Positions 34,309 to 44,390 of a stretch of 64,000 bases of DNA are shown here, piece after piece. The stretch covers positions 5,454,501 through 5,518,500 of the forward strand of contig NZ_CP070506.1 of the NCBI RefSeq assembly GCF_016925675.1, in the 5' to 3' direction. Both the position numbers and the translations under genes were made by a program. The notes below the pieces were generated by a model. It saw only the letters and a program-made list of their open reading frames with translations. It had not been told where the DNA came from and did not search any database. Position 1 is the first letter of the stretch, and the number at the start of each line of letters is the position of its first letter. Source of the stretch: Pseudomonas hygromyciniae. Lineage in GTDB: Bacteria; Pseudomonadota; Gammaproteobacteria; Pseudomonadales; Pseudomonadaceae.

Positions 34309-36087
34309 TTAGAACTGCGCTTCGTCCAGCAAGAACAGCGATTCACTGCCGGCCTTCACGGAGGCGCTCAGGGAGTGAATACGCGGCAGCAGGCGAGCGA
34401 AGTAGAAGCGCGCCGTCCCCAGTTTGCTGGCGTAGAAGTCTTCCTCGTTCTCTTTGCCCAAGGCAGCCTTGGCCATCAAGGCCCACATATAGGCATAGGC
34501 CATGTAGCCAAAGGCATGCAGATACTCCACCGAGGCCGCACCGATTTCATTGGGGTTGGTCTTGGCACGATCCAGCACCCAGGCAGTCAAGGTGTCGAGT
34601 TCGTCCACCGCAGCGCTCAGGGGCTGGGTGAACTCAGACAGGTCGCTGCTGGCCGTGGCGATGAAGTGACGGATCTCATCGGCAAACAGGGTGTAGAACG
34701 CCCCGCCGCTGCCAACGATCTTGCGCCCCATCAAGTCCAGCGCCTGGATGCCATTGGTGCCTTCGTAGATCTGGGTGATGCGCACATCACGCACCAACTG
34801 CTCCTGGCCCCACTCACGAATGTAGCCATGACCGCCGAAGATCTGCTGGCCGTGCACGGTAGTTTCCAGGCCCAGGTCGGTGAGGAATGCCTTGGATACC
34901 GGGGTCAGCAGCGCCACCAGGTCATCCGCGCGCTTGCGGGTCGCGGCGTCTTCGCTGAACTTGGCGGTGTCCAGTTGCATCGCCACATAAGTGGAAAACG
35001 CACGGCCGCCTTCGTTCGCCGCCTTCATGGTCAGCAACATGCGGCGCACGTCAGGGTGGTTGATGATCGGGTCGGCGATCTTGTCCTTGGCCTTGGGGCC
35101 AGTCGGCGAACGGCTTTGCAGGCGGTCACGGGCGTATTCCACAGCATTCTGGTAAGAGCGCTCGCCGGTCGCCAGGCCCTGGATGCCGACGCCCAGGCGC
35201 TCGTAGTTCATCATGGTGAACATCGCCGCCAGGCCACGGTTCGGCTCGCCGACCAGGTAGCCAACGGCGTCGTCGAAGTTCATCACACAAGTGGCGGAGG
35301 CCTGGATGCCCATCTTGTGTTCGATCGAACCACAGGTCACCGGATTGCGTGCGCCCAGGCTGCCATCGGCATTGACCATGAACTTGGGCACCAGGAACAG
35401 CGAGATGCCCTTGGGACCCGCTGGAGCGTCCGGCAACTTGGCCAGCACCAGGTGGATGATGTTTTCGGTGAGGTCGTGCTCGCCACCGGTGATAAAGATC
35501 TTGGTCCCGCTGACCTTGTAGGAACCGTCCGCCTGGGGCTCGGCCTTAGTACGAATAATCCCCAGATCGGTACCGGCATGGGGCTCGGTCAGGCACATGG
35601 AACCGGCCCACACGCCCGCGTACATGTTCGGCAGGTAAGTGGCTTTGAGTTCGTCGCTAGCGTGGGTGTTGATCGACACGCAGGCGCCGGACGTCAGCAT
35701 CGGGTACAGGCCAAACGCCAGGCCCGAGGAGTTGATCATTTCTTCAACCTGGGCCGACACGGCCTTGGGCATGCCCATGCCACCATAGGCAGGATCGCCA
35801 CCCACGCCCACCCAGCCGCCTTCGGCATAGGTCTTGTAGGCTGCGGGGAATCCGGCCGGAGTGGTGACCACGCCATTGTCCCAGCGGCAACCTTCCTCGT
35901 CGCCGCTGCGGCTCAACGGGGCGATGGTCTTGGCGGTTACTTTGCCGGCTTCTTCAAGAATCGCCTCGACGGTTTCAGCATCCACGGTCTCGGCCAGGGC
36001 CGGCAATTGCGCCCACAGCTTGGCAACCTCGAATACTTCGTTGAGGACGAAGCGCATATCGCGCAGCGGCGCTTTGTAGTCAGCCAT
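34309..36087 (-). CDS. Acyl-CoA dehydrogenase, long FadE/DmdC-like, copy 1
   Basis: A 592-residue FAD enzyme that makes the 2,3 double bond of an acyl-Co[38 protein letters not shown] (FAD/substrate loop) and ITGGEHDLTENIIHLVLA are typical, with an extra ~130-residue C-terminal domain that marks the 3-methylmercaptopropionyl/phenylalkanoyl-CoA group. QIFGGHGYIREWG is the C-terminal FAD contact. Substrate cannot be fixed. It is 134 bp downstream of copy 2 in the same direction. Confidence 0.9.
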   Translation of the reverse strand: MADYKAPLRDMRFVLNEVFEVAKLWAQLPALAETVDAETVEAILEEAGKVTAKTIAPLSRSGDEEGCRWDNGVVTTPAGFPAAYKTYAEGGWVGVGGDPAYGGMGMPKAVSAQVEEMINSSGLAFGLYPMLTSGACVSINTHASDELKATYLPNMYAGVWAGSMCLTEPHAGTDLGIIRTKAEPQADGSYKVSGTKIFITGGEHDLTENIIHLVLAKLPDAPAGPKGISLFLVPKFMVNADGSLGARNPVTCGSIEHKMGIQASATCVMNFDDAVGYLVGEPNRGLAAMFTMMNYERLGVGIQGLATGERSYQNAVEYARDRLQSRSPTGPKAKDKIADPIINHPDVRRMLLTMKAANEGGRAFSTYVAMQLDTAKFSEDAATRKRADDLVALLTPVSKAFLTDLGLETTVHGQQIFGGHGYIREWGQEQLVRDVRITQIYEGTNGIQALDLMGRKIVGSGGAFYTLFADEIRHFIATASSDLSEFTQPLSAAVDELDTLTAWVLDRAKTNPNEIGAASVEYLHAFGYMAYAYMWALMAKAALGKENEEDFYASKLGTARFYFARLLPRIHSLSASVKAGSESLFLLDEAQF

Positions 36088-36221
36088 GGCAAACCTCGTG
36101 AGAACGTTAAAAGTGATTCGGTAGGATCGGTTTCACAGACCCGGAGTGTAACCGAACAACTTTTGTGACACATAGGGTCTGCTTGTGACCAATTGGTATT
36201 TCACAGTCACACCACCGATTC

Positions 36222-38006
36222 CTACAAGGCGAACAGTTCGGCAGGCAGGCTCATCAAGCAATCACTGCCCGCCTCCACCGCCGCCCGATGAGCACTGGTG
36301 CGCGGCAACAGACGCTTGAAGTAAAACTCGCAGGTCGCCAACTTGCCACGGGCGTAGTCCGCATCGCCTTGGCCTGCATCCAACTGCGCCTGGGCCACCA
36401 GGGCCATGCGCAGCCACAGGTAGGCATGGATGATGTAACCGCTGTACATCAAGTAATCCAGGGCCGCCGCGCCGACTTCATCGGGATTTTTCATCGCGGC
36501 CATGCCGACTTTGGTCGTCAACTCGCCCCATTGTTGGTTCAGCTCATTGAGCTGCGCGACCTGGGTCTTGAGTTGCGGGTGTTCGGCATTCGCCGCGCAA
36601 AACTTATGCACGATTTTGGTGAAGCCGCGCAGCAACTTGCCCTGGCTGCCCAACACCTTGCGCCCCAGCAAATCCAGGGCCTGGATCCCATTGGTGCCTT
36701 CGTAGATCGGCGCGATCCGGCAGTCGCGCACTAACTGTTCCATGCCCCACTCGCGGATAAAACCGTGGCCACCAAACACCTGCATACCGTGGTTGGTCAC
36801 CTCAAGCCCGGTTTCGGTCATAAAGGCTTTGCAGATCGGGGTGAGGAACGCCAACAGGTCTTCGGCCTGCTGGCGCTGCTGCGGGTCATCGCTCTGGTGC
36901 GCGGTGTCCAGCAGTTGCGCGGTGAAGTAAGTCAGGGCGCGGTTACCTTCGTTGAAGGCTTTCATGGTCAGCAACATGCGCCGCACATCGGGATGCACGA
37001 TGATCGGGTCTGCCGGTTTATCCGGGGCCTTGGCGCCGGTCAGGGCGCGCATCTGCAAACGGTCATTGGCGTACTGGATCGCGCCCTGGAAGCTCGCCTC
37101 ACCCAGGCACAACCCCTGCATGCCCGTGCCCAGGCGCGCATGGTTCATCATGGTGAACATGCAGTTCAGGCCCTTGTTGGCCTCGCCGATCAGATAACCC
37201 TCGGCACCATCGAAGTTCAGCACGCAGGTGGCCGAGGCCTTGATCCCCATCTTGTGCTCGATGGAACCGCAACTGACCCCATTGCGTGCGCCGGAACCGG
37301 CGAGGAACTTGGGCACGATAAACAGCGAAATACCCTTAGTGCCAGCAGGCGCGTCCGGCAACTTGGCCAACACCAGGTGGATGATGTTGTCGCTCATATC
37401 GTGCTCACCGGCGGAGATGAAGATCTTGCTGCCGGTCACCGCGTAGCTGCCGTTGGCCTGGGGCACGGCGCGGGTCTTGATGATGCCAAGGTCCGTGCCG
37501 CAATGGGCTTCGGTCAGGCACATGGTGCCCGTCCACTGGCCGGCAGTGAGCTTGGTCAGGTAAGTGTCTTTCTGCGCTTGGGTGCCGTGGGCGTGGATCG
37601 CTGACATGGCGCCGTGGGTCAGGCCGGGGTACATGCCCCAGGAGGTGTTGCTGGAGCCAATCATCTCGCTGAGCACCAAGCCCAGGGACGATGGTAGGCC
37701 TTGACCGCCGTAGGCCGGATCCGCCGCCAGGCCGTGCCAGCCGCCTTCGACGTATTGCGCGAAGGCTTCCTTGAAGCCTTTAGGTGTGGTCACCACGCCA
37801 TTGTCGAAATGGCAGCCCTCTTCATCACCCGGGCGATTCAACGGTGCAAGCACGTTTTCGCAGAACCTGGCGCCTTCTTCAAGGATCGCGCTGACCATGT
37901 CCGGGCTGGCCTCGGTGGCGCCCAGGGCCGCGTAGTGAGCAGGGAAATCAAACACGTGATCGATCAGAAAGCGCATGTCGCGCAGGGGAGCTTTATAGGC
38001 AGGCAT
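36222..38006 (-). CDS. Acyl-CoA dehydrogenase, long FadE/DmdC-like, copy 2
   Basis: A 594-residue paralogue of the flanking enzymes with the same opening MPAYKAPLRDMRFLIDHVFDF, TEAHCGTDLGIIKTRA loop, and MQVFGGHGFIREWG. The ATG at 38006 is chosen because it aligns with the MxxYKAPLRD start of its paralogues; the frame is open 57 bases further upstream. It may act on different chain lengths or aromatic acyl-CoAs from copies 1 and 3. Confidence 0.9.
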   Translation of the reverse strand: MPAYKAPLRDMRFLIDHVFDFPAHYAALGATEASPDMVSAILEEGARFCENVLAPLNRPGDEEGCHFDNGVVTTPKGFKEAFAQYVEGGWHGLAADPAYGGQGLPSSLGLVLSEMIGSSNTSWGMYPGLTHGAMSAIHAHGTQAQKDTYLTKLTAGQWTGTMCLTEAHCGTDLGIIKTRAVPQANGSYAVTGSKIFISAGEHDMSDNIIHLVLAKLPDAPAGTKGISLFIVPKFLAGSGARNGVSCGSIEHKMGIKASATCVLNFDGAEGYLIGEANKGLNCMFTMMNHARLGTGMQGLCLGEASFQGAIQYANDRLQMRALTGAKAPDKPADPIIVHPDVRRMLLTMKAFNEGNRALTYFTAQLLDTAHQSDDPQQRQQAEDLLAFLTPICKAFMTETGLEVTNHGMQVFGGHGFIREWGMEQLVRDCRIAPIYEGTNGIQALDLLGRKVLGSQGKLLRGFTKIVHKFCAANAEHPQLKTQVAQLNELNQQWGELTTKVGMAAMKNPDEVGAAALDYLMYSGYIIHAYLWLRMALVAQAQLDAGQGDADYARGKLATCEFYFKRLLPRTSAHRAAVEAGSDCLMSLPAELFAL

Positions 38007-38096
38007 GGTGATGTCTCCGGCGGCAGATGGCTTCAACCTACTGCCGCCGGTGGTCCCGGACAATCACTGTACAGCCGCTGAATACACCACCATCAC

Positions 38097-39389
38097 TCAA
38101 CCGGCAGCGCCCTGCATGCGCACCGCACCACGGCGGTTCTGGCCGGCTGCCACCACGCAGTTACGCCCGGCCCCCTTGGCGTTGTAAAGCGCCTGGTCAG
38201 CAGACTTGAGCACTTCTTCCGGGGTGCGCTGCTCGACCTGGCGCTCGGCGACGCCGATGCTCACGGTCACCGACACGCTGGACGCCCCCGAACCCGAACG
38301 GCGCTGGCGCCCTTGATAATCGTCCTGGGGGCGGCTGTCCGGGTTACGCAACTTGATGTGGTAATTGGCAATGATCTCGCGGATTTCTTCCAGGTGCGGC
38401 AGGCATTCATCCAGGGTCTTGCCGGCAAATACCACGGCAAACTCTTCGCCGCCATACCGATAGGCCCGGCCACCGCCGCTGACTTTCGACAGTTTGCTGG
38501 CCACCAGCCGCAGCACCTGGTCGCCGACATCGTGACCATGGGTGTCGTTGAAGCGCTTGAAGTGGTCGACGTCGCTCATCGCCAGCACATAGTTGCGCCC
38601 CAGGCGCTGCATGCGCTCGTTGAGGGCGCGACGCCCCGGCAGGCCGGTGAGCTCATCGCGAAAGGCCATTTGATAGGCCTCATGGGACACACCCGCGGCG
38701 ATCATCAACATCACCTGGCTGCACATGATGTTCAGGGTGAACGGCAGGATAAAGGTCTGCGGCAACATCCAGAACATCCCCAGCAACCCCACCAACTGCG
38801 CGGCATGCAACGGCCGCGGCTCACGCCAGTACTGGGCTGCCAGGGCGACAAAGCCCAACAGGAACATCGGGTACGACAGCTGGATCAAGCTCATCCACGC
38901 GCCATGCAACGCCGGCCAGCGAATCTCTGCCAACCAGTTGAGCAACGGTCCCGGGTAACTTTGCTCCAGGCCCAACGCAACGCTGCCTACGGCAAGCAGC
39001 ACCGCACAGCGTGCGACAAAGTCGCGGAACAGGTGAGTTTTTTCCTGCCAAAGGGCATAGATGCTGAACAGCATCGGCAAGAGCAGGCACACCAGATGGA
39101 ACACCACGGCGGCGTCTTCGCGCACGCGGCCATGGTCGCGATAGAAATCGGTCTGGGTATCCAGAAGAAAGTAAGCGACGTACACCGTGACCATCAGGAA
39201 CAGCTCACGCTGGCGGCGGTACACCGCGCAATAAGCGCCGCCCAGCAGCAACACCAGGGTTGGCAGCACATTGAACAGCGAGGTGAAGAAGACGTTGAGG
39301 TCCTTGACGTAAGCAGCCGACAACCCCGCCAGCAATAACAGCAACGACGGTAGGAAATGACTGAAACGTACAGCAGACGCGCGCGACAA
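38097..39389 (-). CDS. Membrane GGDEF diguanylate cyclase
   Basis: About 430 residues. Seven or so hydrophobic helices (residues ~1-245) are followed by a GGDEF domain starting DELTGLPGRRALNERM with the active motif YGGEEF, and ending SIGVAERQ...ADQALYNAKGAGRN. It should make cyclic di-GMP from GTP in response to a signal at the membrane. I prefer the TTG at 39389 (GGAGC upstream); a GTG at 39422 or ATG at 39452 is also in frame. It lies between acyl-CoA dehydrogenase genes. Confidence 0.88.
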   Translation of the reverse strand: MSRASAVRFSHFLPSLLLLLAGLSAAYVKDLNVFFTSLFNVLPTLVLLLGGAYCAVYRRQRELFLMVTVYVAYFLLDTQTDFYRDHGRVREDAAVVFHLVCLLLPMLFSIYALWQEKTHLFRDFVARCAVLLAVGSVALGLEQSYPGPLLNWLAEIRWPALHGAWMSLIQLSYPMFLLGFVALAAQYWREPRPLHAAQLVGLLGMFWMLPQTFILPFTLNIMCSQVMLMIAAGVSHEAYQMAFRDELTGLPGRRALNERMQRLGRNYVLAMSDVDHFKRFNDTHGHDVGDQVLRLVASKLSKVSGGGRAYRYGGEEFAVVFAGKTLDECLPHLEEIREIIANYHIKLRNPDSRPQDDYQGRQRRSGSGASSVSVTVSIGVAERQVEQRTPEEVLKSADQALYNAKGAGRNCVVAAGQNRRGAVRMQGAAG

Positions 39390-39541
39390 GGGTAAAGCTC
39401 CGACCCACAAAATAGATGGCACAGTGCCTTCACTGTTCACAGTTAAGCACACTCAATGTGACCTGTATCACATTGCCATCACTGTAACGGCAGCAACGGG
39501 CAATCCCTGAGCGCGCCACTCAGGTTTTTTCACCCGCCCAC

Positions 39542-39577
39542 AAAAAAGCCGCCGCTCCCGAAAGAGCGGCGGCCTTG
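39542..39577 (-). terminator. Terminator of acyl-CoA dehydrogenase copy 3
   Basis: Arms GCCGCCGCTC and GAGCGGCGGC pair perfectly around a 6-base loop; on the minus strand the stem is followed by TTTTTTG. It is 19 bp past the stop at 39596. Confidence 0.88.
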
Positions 39578-39595
39578 TAGTGAACCCGCCGGGGC

Positions 39596-41401
39596 TTAGT
39601 AGCCCAGGTCGAAGTTCTCTTCTTTCATGTCCATCAGGTTGTTGGCACCCGACAGCATGGTCGCTACGTGGGTACGGGTACGCGGCAGGATGCGCTGGAA
39701 GTAGAAGCGCGCAGTCTGCAGCTTGGCAGTGTAGAAGCCTTCTTCGCTGGTGCCGGCAGCCAGTTTTTCGGCAGCCAGGCGCGCCATGTCGGCCCAGAAG
39801 TAAGCCAGGCAGGCATAACCGGAGTACATCAGGTAGTCCACGGAGGCGGCACCGACTTCTTCACGGTCCTTCATGGCAGCCATGCCGACCTTCATGGTCA
39901 ACTCGCCCCATTCCTTGTTCAGTGCAGCCAACGGCGCGACGAACTCGCTGACCGCTGCGTTGCCTTCGTTGGCCTGGCAGAACTTGTGCACGATCTTGGT
40001 GAAGCCCTTGAGCGCTTCGCCTTGAGTCATCAGCACTTTACGACCGAGCAGGTCCAGGGCCTGGATGCCGGTGGTGCCTTCGTACAACATCGAGATGCGG
40101 CTGTCGCGAACGTTCTGCTCCATGCCCCACTCGGCGATGAAGCCGTGGCCGCCGTAGATCTGTACGCCATGGTTAGCAGATTCAAAACCGACTTCGGTCA
40201 TGAACGCCTTGGCGATTGGGGTCATGAAGGCCAGCAGCGCGTCAGCCTGTTTCTTGGCTTCGTCGTCGGTGCCGTACTTAACGATGTCCACTTGCTTGGC
40301 GGTGAAGTACACCATCGCACGGTTGCCTTCGGCGAAGGCTTTCATGGTCAGCAGCATACGGCGTACATCGGGGTGCACGATGATCGGGTCAGCGGCCTTG
40401 TCCGGCGCTTTCGGGCCAGTCAGGGAACGCATTTGCAGACGGTCACGCGCATATTTCAAGCCACCCTGGAAACCGATCTCGGCGTGGGACAGACCTTGCA
40501 GCGCAGTGCCCAGGCGAGCGGTGTTCATAAAGGTGAACATGCAGTTCAGGCCTTTGTTCGCCGGGCCGATCAGGTAACCGGTGGCCGCGTCGAAGTTCAT
40601 CACGCAGGTGGCGTTGCCGTGGATACCCATCTTGTGTTCCAGGGAGCCACAGGACACCGCGTTGCGCTCACCCACCGAACCATCGGCGTTGGGCAGGAAC
40701 TTAGGCACGATAAACAGCGAAATGCCTTTGGTGCCAGCCGGAGCATCCGGCAGGCGGGCCAGTACGATGTGGACGATGTTGTCGGCCATGTCGTGTTCAC
40801 CGGCCGAGATGAAGATCTTGGTCCCGGAGACTTTGTAGGAACCGTCGGCCTGAGGTTCGGCCTTGGTACGCAGCATGCCCAGGTCGGTGCCGCAGTGTGG
40901 CTCAGTGAGGCACATGGTGCCGGTCCACTCGCCCGAGACCAGTTTGGTCAGGTAGGCGTCCTGCTGCTCAGGGGTACCGTGCTCGGAAATGGTGTTCATC
41001 GCGCCATGGGACAGGCCTGGGTACATGCCCCACGACCAGTTGGCTTCACCGACCATCTCGCTGACGGCCAGGCCCAGGGATTCCGGCAGGCCTTGGCCGC
41101 CGTGCGCCACGTCGTGGGCCAGGCTCGGCCAGCCGCCTTCGACGAATTGTTTGTAGGCTTCTTTGAAACCAGTAGGGGTTTTAACGCCTGACTCGCTCCA
41201 GGTGCACCCTTCGATGTCACCGACGCGGTTCAACGGGGCCAGCACTTGCTCACAAAACTTGGCGCCTTCTTCGAGAATGGCGTCAACCATGTCTGGAGTA
41301 GCGTCCTGGCAAGCCGGCAGGCTCTGATAGTGCGCTTCGTAGCCGAGCAGTTCGTCACGAACGAAGCGAATATCACGCAAGGGGGCCTTGTAGTCAGGCA
41401 T
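39596..41401 (-). CDS. Acyl-CoA dehydrogenase, long FadE/DmdC-like, copy 3
   Basis: A 601-residue paralogue starting [21 protein letters not shown], with [36 protein letters not shown] and [14 protein letters not shown]. The start at 41401 aligns with the two relatives. It has its own strong terminator, so it is probably transcribed apart from copies 1 and 2. Its codon choice is more biased to C/G-ending codons, which hints at higher expression, but I have not computed this. Confidence 0.9.
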   Translation of the reverse strand: MPDYKAPLRDIRFVRDELLGYEAHYQSLPACQDATPDMVDAILEEGAKFCEQVLAPLNRVGDIEGCTWSESGVKTPTGFKEAYKQFVEGGWPSLAHDVAHGGQGLPESLGLAVSEMVGEANWSWGMYPGLSHGAMNTISEHGTPEQQDAYLTKLVSGEWTGTMCLTEPHCGTDLGMLRTKAEPQADGSYKVSGTKIFISAGEHDMADNIVHIVLARLPDAPAGTKGISLFIVPKFLPNADGSVGERNAVSCGSLEHKMGIHGNATCVMNFDAATGYLIGPANKGLNCMFTFMNTARLGTALQGLSHAEIGFQGGLKYARDRLQMRSLTGPKAPDKAADPIIVHPDVRRMLLTMKAFAEGNRAMVYFTAKQVDIVKYGTDDEAKKQADALLAFMTPIAKAFMTEVGFESANHGVQIYGGHGFIAEWGMEQNVRDSRISMLYEGTTGIQALDLLGRKVLMTQGEALKGFTKIVHKFCQANEGNAAVSEFVAPLAALNKEWGELTMKVGMAAMKDREEVGAASVDYLMYSGYACLAYFWADMARLAAEKLAAGTSEEGFYTAKLQTARFYFQRILPRTRTHVATMLSGANNLMDMKEENFDLGY

Positions 41402-41640
41402 AGCGATAAACCTCTGCTGATGTATCTGGAATGAACAACCGCGTGGATTTGTTGTAGCGGTCAAACAGTTGTTTGAAACATACGTTTACGCCCTATCCTT
41501 GTCAAGCGCCCCGCAGATGCCGTTTGTCATGACGCAGGTCAACGTCACGCACGACAAGGCCTGCAGCGTGATGCCGCATGGCATGTCAAAGATTGGGAGA
41601 TAGGTGTGTTGATGAAGTCGGGGGTAGCAAGAGGCTTGTC

Positions 41641-41773
41641 GTGGCGAGGGGGCTCGTCCCCCGCTGGGCTGCGAAGCAGCCCCAATAAGACACACCGAGA
41701 CTTATCAGATACACCGAGGTGGCAGGTTTTGGGGCCGCTTCGCAGCCCAACGGGGGACGAGCCCCCTCGCCAC
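41641..41773. repeat. REP-type inverted repeat pair (GTGGCGAGGGGGCTCGTCCCC type)
   Basis: Two 43-base arms (41641-41683 and 41731-41773) are nearly perfect reverse complements with a 47-base centre, beginning GTGGCGAGGGGG and ending CCCCCTCGCCAC. This is the BIME-like form of Pseudomonas REP sequences. It would form a large stem in RNA and may act as terminator or mRNA stabiliser. Confidence 0.85.
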
Positions 41774-41787
41774 AATGAGCCCGTCGA

Positions 41788-42069
41788 TCAGGCGTAGGTG
41801 TCGATCAACGTGCCGAGCATTTCGTCGGAAGCCTTGGCGACTTTCGCGCCCAGCTCCACCTGGAACTTGCCTTCGGCCAGTTCCAGCATATTGCTCGCCG
41901 AGTCGGTCGGCTGGCCGCGGTTGACTGCCTGCAAGCGGTCATTCTGGGCGTCCGAAGGCTGGCTGGTGGCAGCACTGGCGATTTTGCCGGCGGCCTGGTC
42001 GACGCGGTTCTGACCGGCCTGAATAGTGCTCAGGCCTGAATAAAACGCACTGCTTCCAGAGATTTCCAT
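41788..42069 (-). CDS. Conserved hypothetical protein
   Basis: A 93-residue Ser/Ala/Gln-rich protein starting MEISGSSAFYSGLSTIQAGQNRVDQAAGKIAS. The opening resembles the N-terminal helix of flagellar rod/hook proteins in style but the rest does not, so I give no function. It lies between the biotin operon and the REP element, same direction as both neighbours. Confidence 0.7.
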   Translation of the reverse strand: MEISGSSAFYSGLSTIQAGQNRVDQAAGKIASAATSQPSDAQNDRLQAVNRGQPTDSASNMLELAEGKFQVELGAKVAKASDEMLGTLIDTYA

Positions 42070-42176
42070 GGCGTAAACCTGCCTTGCAATAAATCGTGAA
42101 TCCTTATTGAAGCAGACAATCTGGCAAAAGGCCCGTCAATAACACTAATGGCATAATGCCCTATCCCTAGGAAAAA

Positions 42177-42857
42177 CTAATCGAGCAAGTCCAACTGCAG
42201 GTACTCGGCCACCGCTTCGGCCGTGGGCTGCTTGAGCCGTGGCACGCGGCCCAGGCACGGTGCCGGCAGGCGTTCGGCCAAGGTGGCAAGGTTTTCTTCC
42301 AGACGGGAGGTCTTGGGGTCGATGATATTGGCCACCCATCCCACCAGCGGCAAACCGTCCCGGGCGATGGCTTCGGCGCTGAGCAGCGCATGATTGATAC
42401 ACCCCAGGCGCACACCCACCACCAGGATCACCGGTAACTGCAAGGCCTTGGCCAGATCCGACAGGTTGTCCTGATCGGCCAGCGGCACGCGCCAGCCACC
42501 AGCGCCTTCGATCAGGGTGAAGTCCGCTTGTTTGTCGAGGATGTGCTGCATCGGCTTGAGCAGGGCTTGCACGGTCAGCGCCACACCGGCTTCGCGGGCC
42601 GCCAGGTGTGGCGCGATGGCGGGCTCAAAGGCCAGCGGATTGACTTCAGCATAGGCCAGCGGCAACGAGCACTCCGCCAGCAAGGCCAGGGCATCGGCGT
42701 TGCGCAAGCCCCGTGGGGTCACTTCGCAGCCCGAGGCCACCGGTTTGCCGGCAGCGGTGCTCTTGCCTGCCTGTCGAGCCGCGTGCAACAGGCCCGCGGC
42801 GACGGTGGTCTTGCCGACATCGGTGTCGGTGCCCGTGATGAAATAGGCAGCGCTCAT
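42177..42857 (-). CDS. bioD: Dethiobiotin synthetase
   Basis: A 226-residue ATP-dependent enzyme that closes the ureido ring of dethiobiotin. The P-loop [16 protein letters not shown] (residues ~8-23), KPVASGCE and [11 protein letters not shown] are family signatures. Last gene of bioBFHCD; its start overlaps the bioC stop by four bases. Confidence 0.95.
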   Translation of the reverse strand: MSAAYFITGTDTDVGKTTVAAGLLHAARQAGKSTAAGKPVASGCEVTPRGLRNADALALLAECSLPLAYAEVNPLAFEPAIAPHLAAREAGVALTVQALLKPMQHILDKQADFTLIEGAGGWRVPLADQDNLSDLAKALQLPVILVVGVRLGCINHALLSAEAIARDGLPLVGWVANIIDPKTSRLEENLATLAERLPAPCLGRVPRLKQPTAEAVAEYLQLDLLD

Positions 42858-43666
42858 AAGGGTTTCTCCAATACGGCGTACACGACTTGATAGGTTGCTG
42901 GCAGGCCCTGGACTTGGCGCAACTGCTCGTAGGCCTGCACCAATGCAACAATCCGCGCGCGGCCTGTCAAGCCACCTGGGCGCCCCGGGTTGATATTGTG
43001 GGCCCCCAATGCTTTCAATTCGTGGGTCAGGCTGCGTACATCCGGATAATGCAGCACGTGGGGGCGCTGCTCCAGGCTCACCACGCGCAAGCCACTGGCA
43101 GCGCACTGCTGTTGGTACGTGCTGAACGGGCGAAAACGGTTGACGTGAACCATGGCGTCGGCCGCCCGCCAACTGTCGCGCAACTCATCCAGGGTGCCGA
43201 CGCACAGGCTGGCAAACGCCAGCACGCCACCGGGCTGCAACACCCGCTGGGCCTCACTGAGCACCGCCGTGAAGTCAGCACACCACTGCACCGCCAGGCT
43301 GGAGAAGATCAACTCGCAACTACCGTCCTGCAACGGTAAACGCTCGGCATCCCCGGCGATAAAGTGCTCGGCACCGCCCAAGGGCTGCGCGTGGCTGAGC
43401 ATACCTTCGGCGATATCCAGCGCCAGGCCTTGGCCCTGCGGGAACGTTCTATTCAATTGGCGGCTGAAAAATCCGGTACCGCAGCCCAGATCCAGCCAGC
43501 GCCGGGGCATCAACGCCGATGGCAAGCGCCCGAGCAACTCGCCGCCCACGTCACGCTGCAACGCGGCGACACTGTCGTAACTGGCCGCCGCCTTGGAAAA
43601 CGATGCCGCGACCTGGCGTTTGTCGGGCAAGGCGCCCGGCAATGGAGGATGGGACAAGTCAGTCAT
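42854..43666 (-). CDS. bioC: Malonyl-ACP O-methyltransferase
   Basis: A 270-residue SAM methyltransferase that starts the pimeloyl route by methylating malonyl-ACP. The SAM motif [14 protein letters not shown] (residues ~50-63) and the ALDIAEGML and GDAERLPL segments are visible. The ATG at 43666 (MTDLSHP) overlaps the end of bioH; another at 43678 is possible. Coupled to bioD by ATGA. Confidence 0.93.
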   Translation of the reverse strand: MTDLSHPPLPGALPDKRQVAASFSKAAASYDSVAALQRDVGGELLGRLPSALMPRRWLDLGCGTGFFSRQLNRTFPQGQGLALDIAEGMLSHAQPLGGAEHFIAGDAERLPLQDGSCELIFSSLAVQWCADFTAVLSEAQRVLQPGGVLAFASLCVGTLDELRDSWRAADAMVHVNRFRPFSTYQQQCAASGLRVVSLEQRPHVLHYPDVRSLTHELKALGAHNINPGRPGGLTGRARIVALVQAYEQLRQVQGLPATYQVVYAVLEKPL

Positions 43667-44390
43667 CGCCGCACTCATGCAAAAAAGCCTGGATCGCCCC
43701 CGCCACTCCGTGGGGGTTGTCCAGTAGGAAAGCGTGCCCGGCCTGTTCAATCAGACCGACCTCAACATCGGGCAATAACTTCAGCAGTTCAGTGGCGGCT
43801 TCACAGGGCACCAACTCATCGAGACCGGCGAACAGATGCAACTGCGGGCCGCGAAAAGCCTGCAAGGCCTCGCGGGTATCCAGTTGCGCAAGCAGTTCAA
43901 GACCGCTCATCAACGCGCCGGACGGCGTGTGCGGCGCGCCGCTGACCAACAAACGCGCCAGCCCGCGAGGGTCTTCGGCACCTTTGCCACACAACAGGCC
44001 GAAGCGCTTTAGGGTGACCTGGGAATCGGCGTGGCAGCCGGCGAGGAAGGCATCGAAGGTCTGCGCAGGCATAGCGCTAGGCCAACCATCGTGGGCGACA
44101 AAACACGGATTGCTCGCCAGGGTCAGCAACCCGCAGCACCGTTCGCCACGTCGCGCCGCCAATTCAGAGGCCAGCATGCCGCCGAGGGACCAGCCGCCAA
44201 GCCAGGCGTTATCCGGCAATGTGGCGTCGAGTTCATCCAGCCATTCGCCGAGGTCACTGGCCTCCAGCGCCGGCAAAGGCTCGATGTGTACGTGCAGGTG
44301 TTCGTCCAGCCCCTGCAATGCGGCGGCCAAAGGCTCCAGCGGCGATACGCCGAGCCCCCAGCCGGGCAGCAATATCAGTCGATCACGCAT
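43659..44390 (-). CDS. bioH: Pimeloyl-ACP methyl ester carboxylesterase
   Basis: A 243-residue alpha/beta hydrolase that removes the methyl group added by BioC. The nucleophile Ser lies in [11 protein letters not shown] (residue ~69), the acid Asp probably in [10 protein letters not shown], and the His in [10 protein letters not shown]. It overlaps bioF by 8 bases and bioC by 8 bases. Confidence 0.92.
   Translation of the reverse strand: MRDRLILLPGWGLGVSPLEPLAAALQGLDEHLHVHIEPLPALEASDLGEWLDELDATLPDNAWLGGWSLGGMLASELAARRGERCCGLLTLASNPCFVAHDGWPSAMPAQTFDAFLAGCHADSQVTLKRFGLLCGKGAEDPRGLARLLVSGAPHTPSGALMSGLELLAQLDTREALQAFRGPQLHLFAGLDELVPCEAATELLKLLPDVEVGLIEQAGHAFLLDNPHGVAGAIQAFLHECGDD

Noticed and set aside
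34297..36168. A 623-codon plus-strand open frame opposite acyl-CoA dehydrogenase copy 1
   Set aside because: It is the antisense shadow of a GC-rich gene; its His/Gln/Gly-rich composition is not protein-like, and the minus strand encodes a clear enzyme.
39668..41191. A 507-codon plus-strand open frame opposite acyl-CoA dehydrogenase copy 3
   Set aside because: Same antisense artefact; no ribosome site, no known motif.
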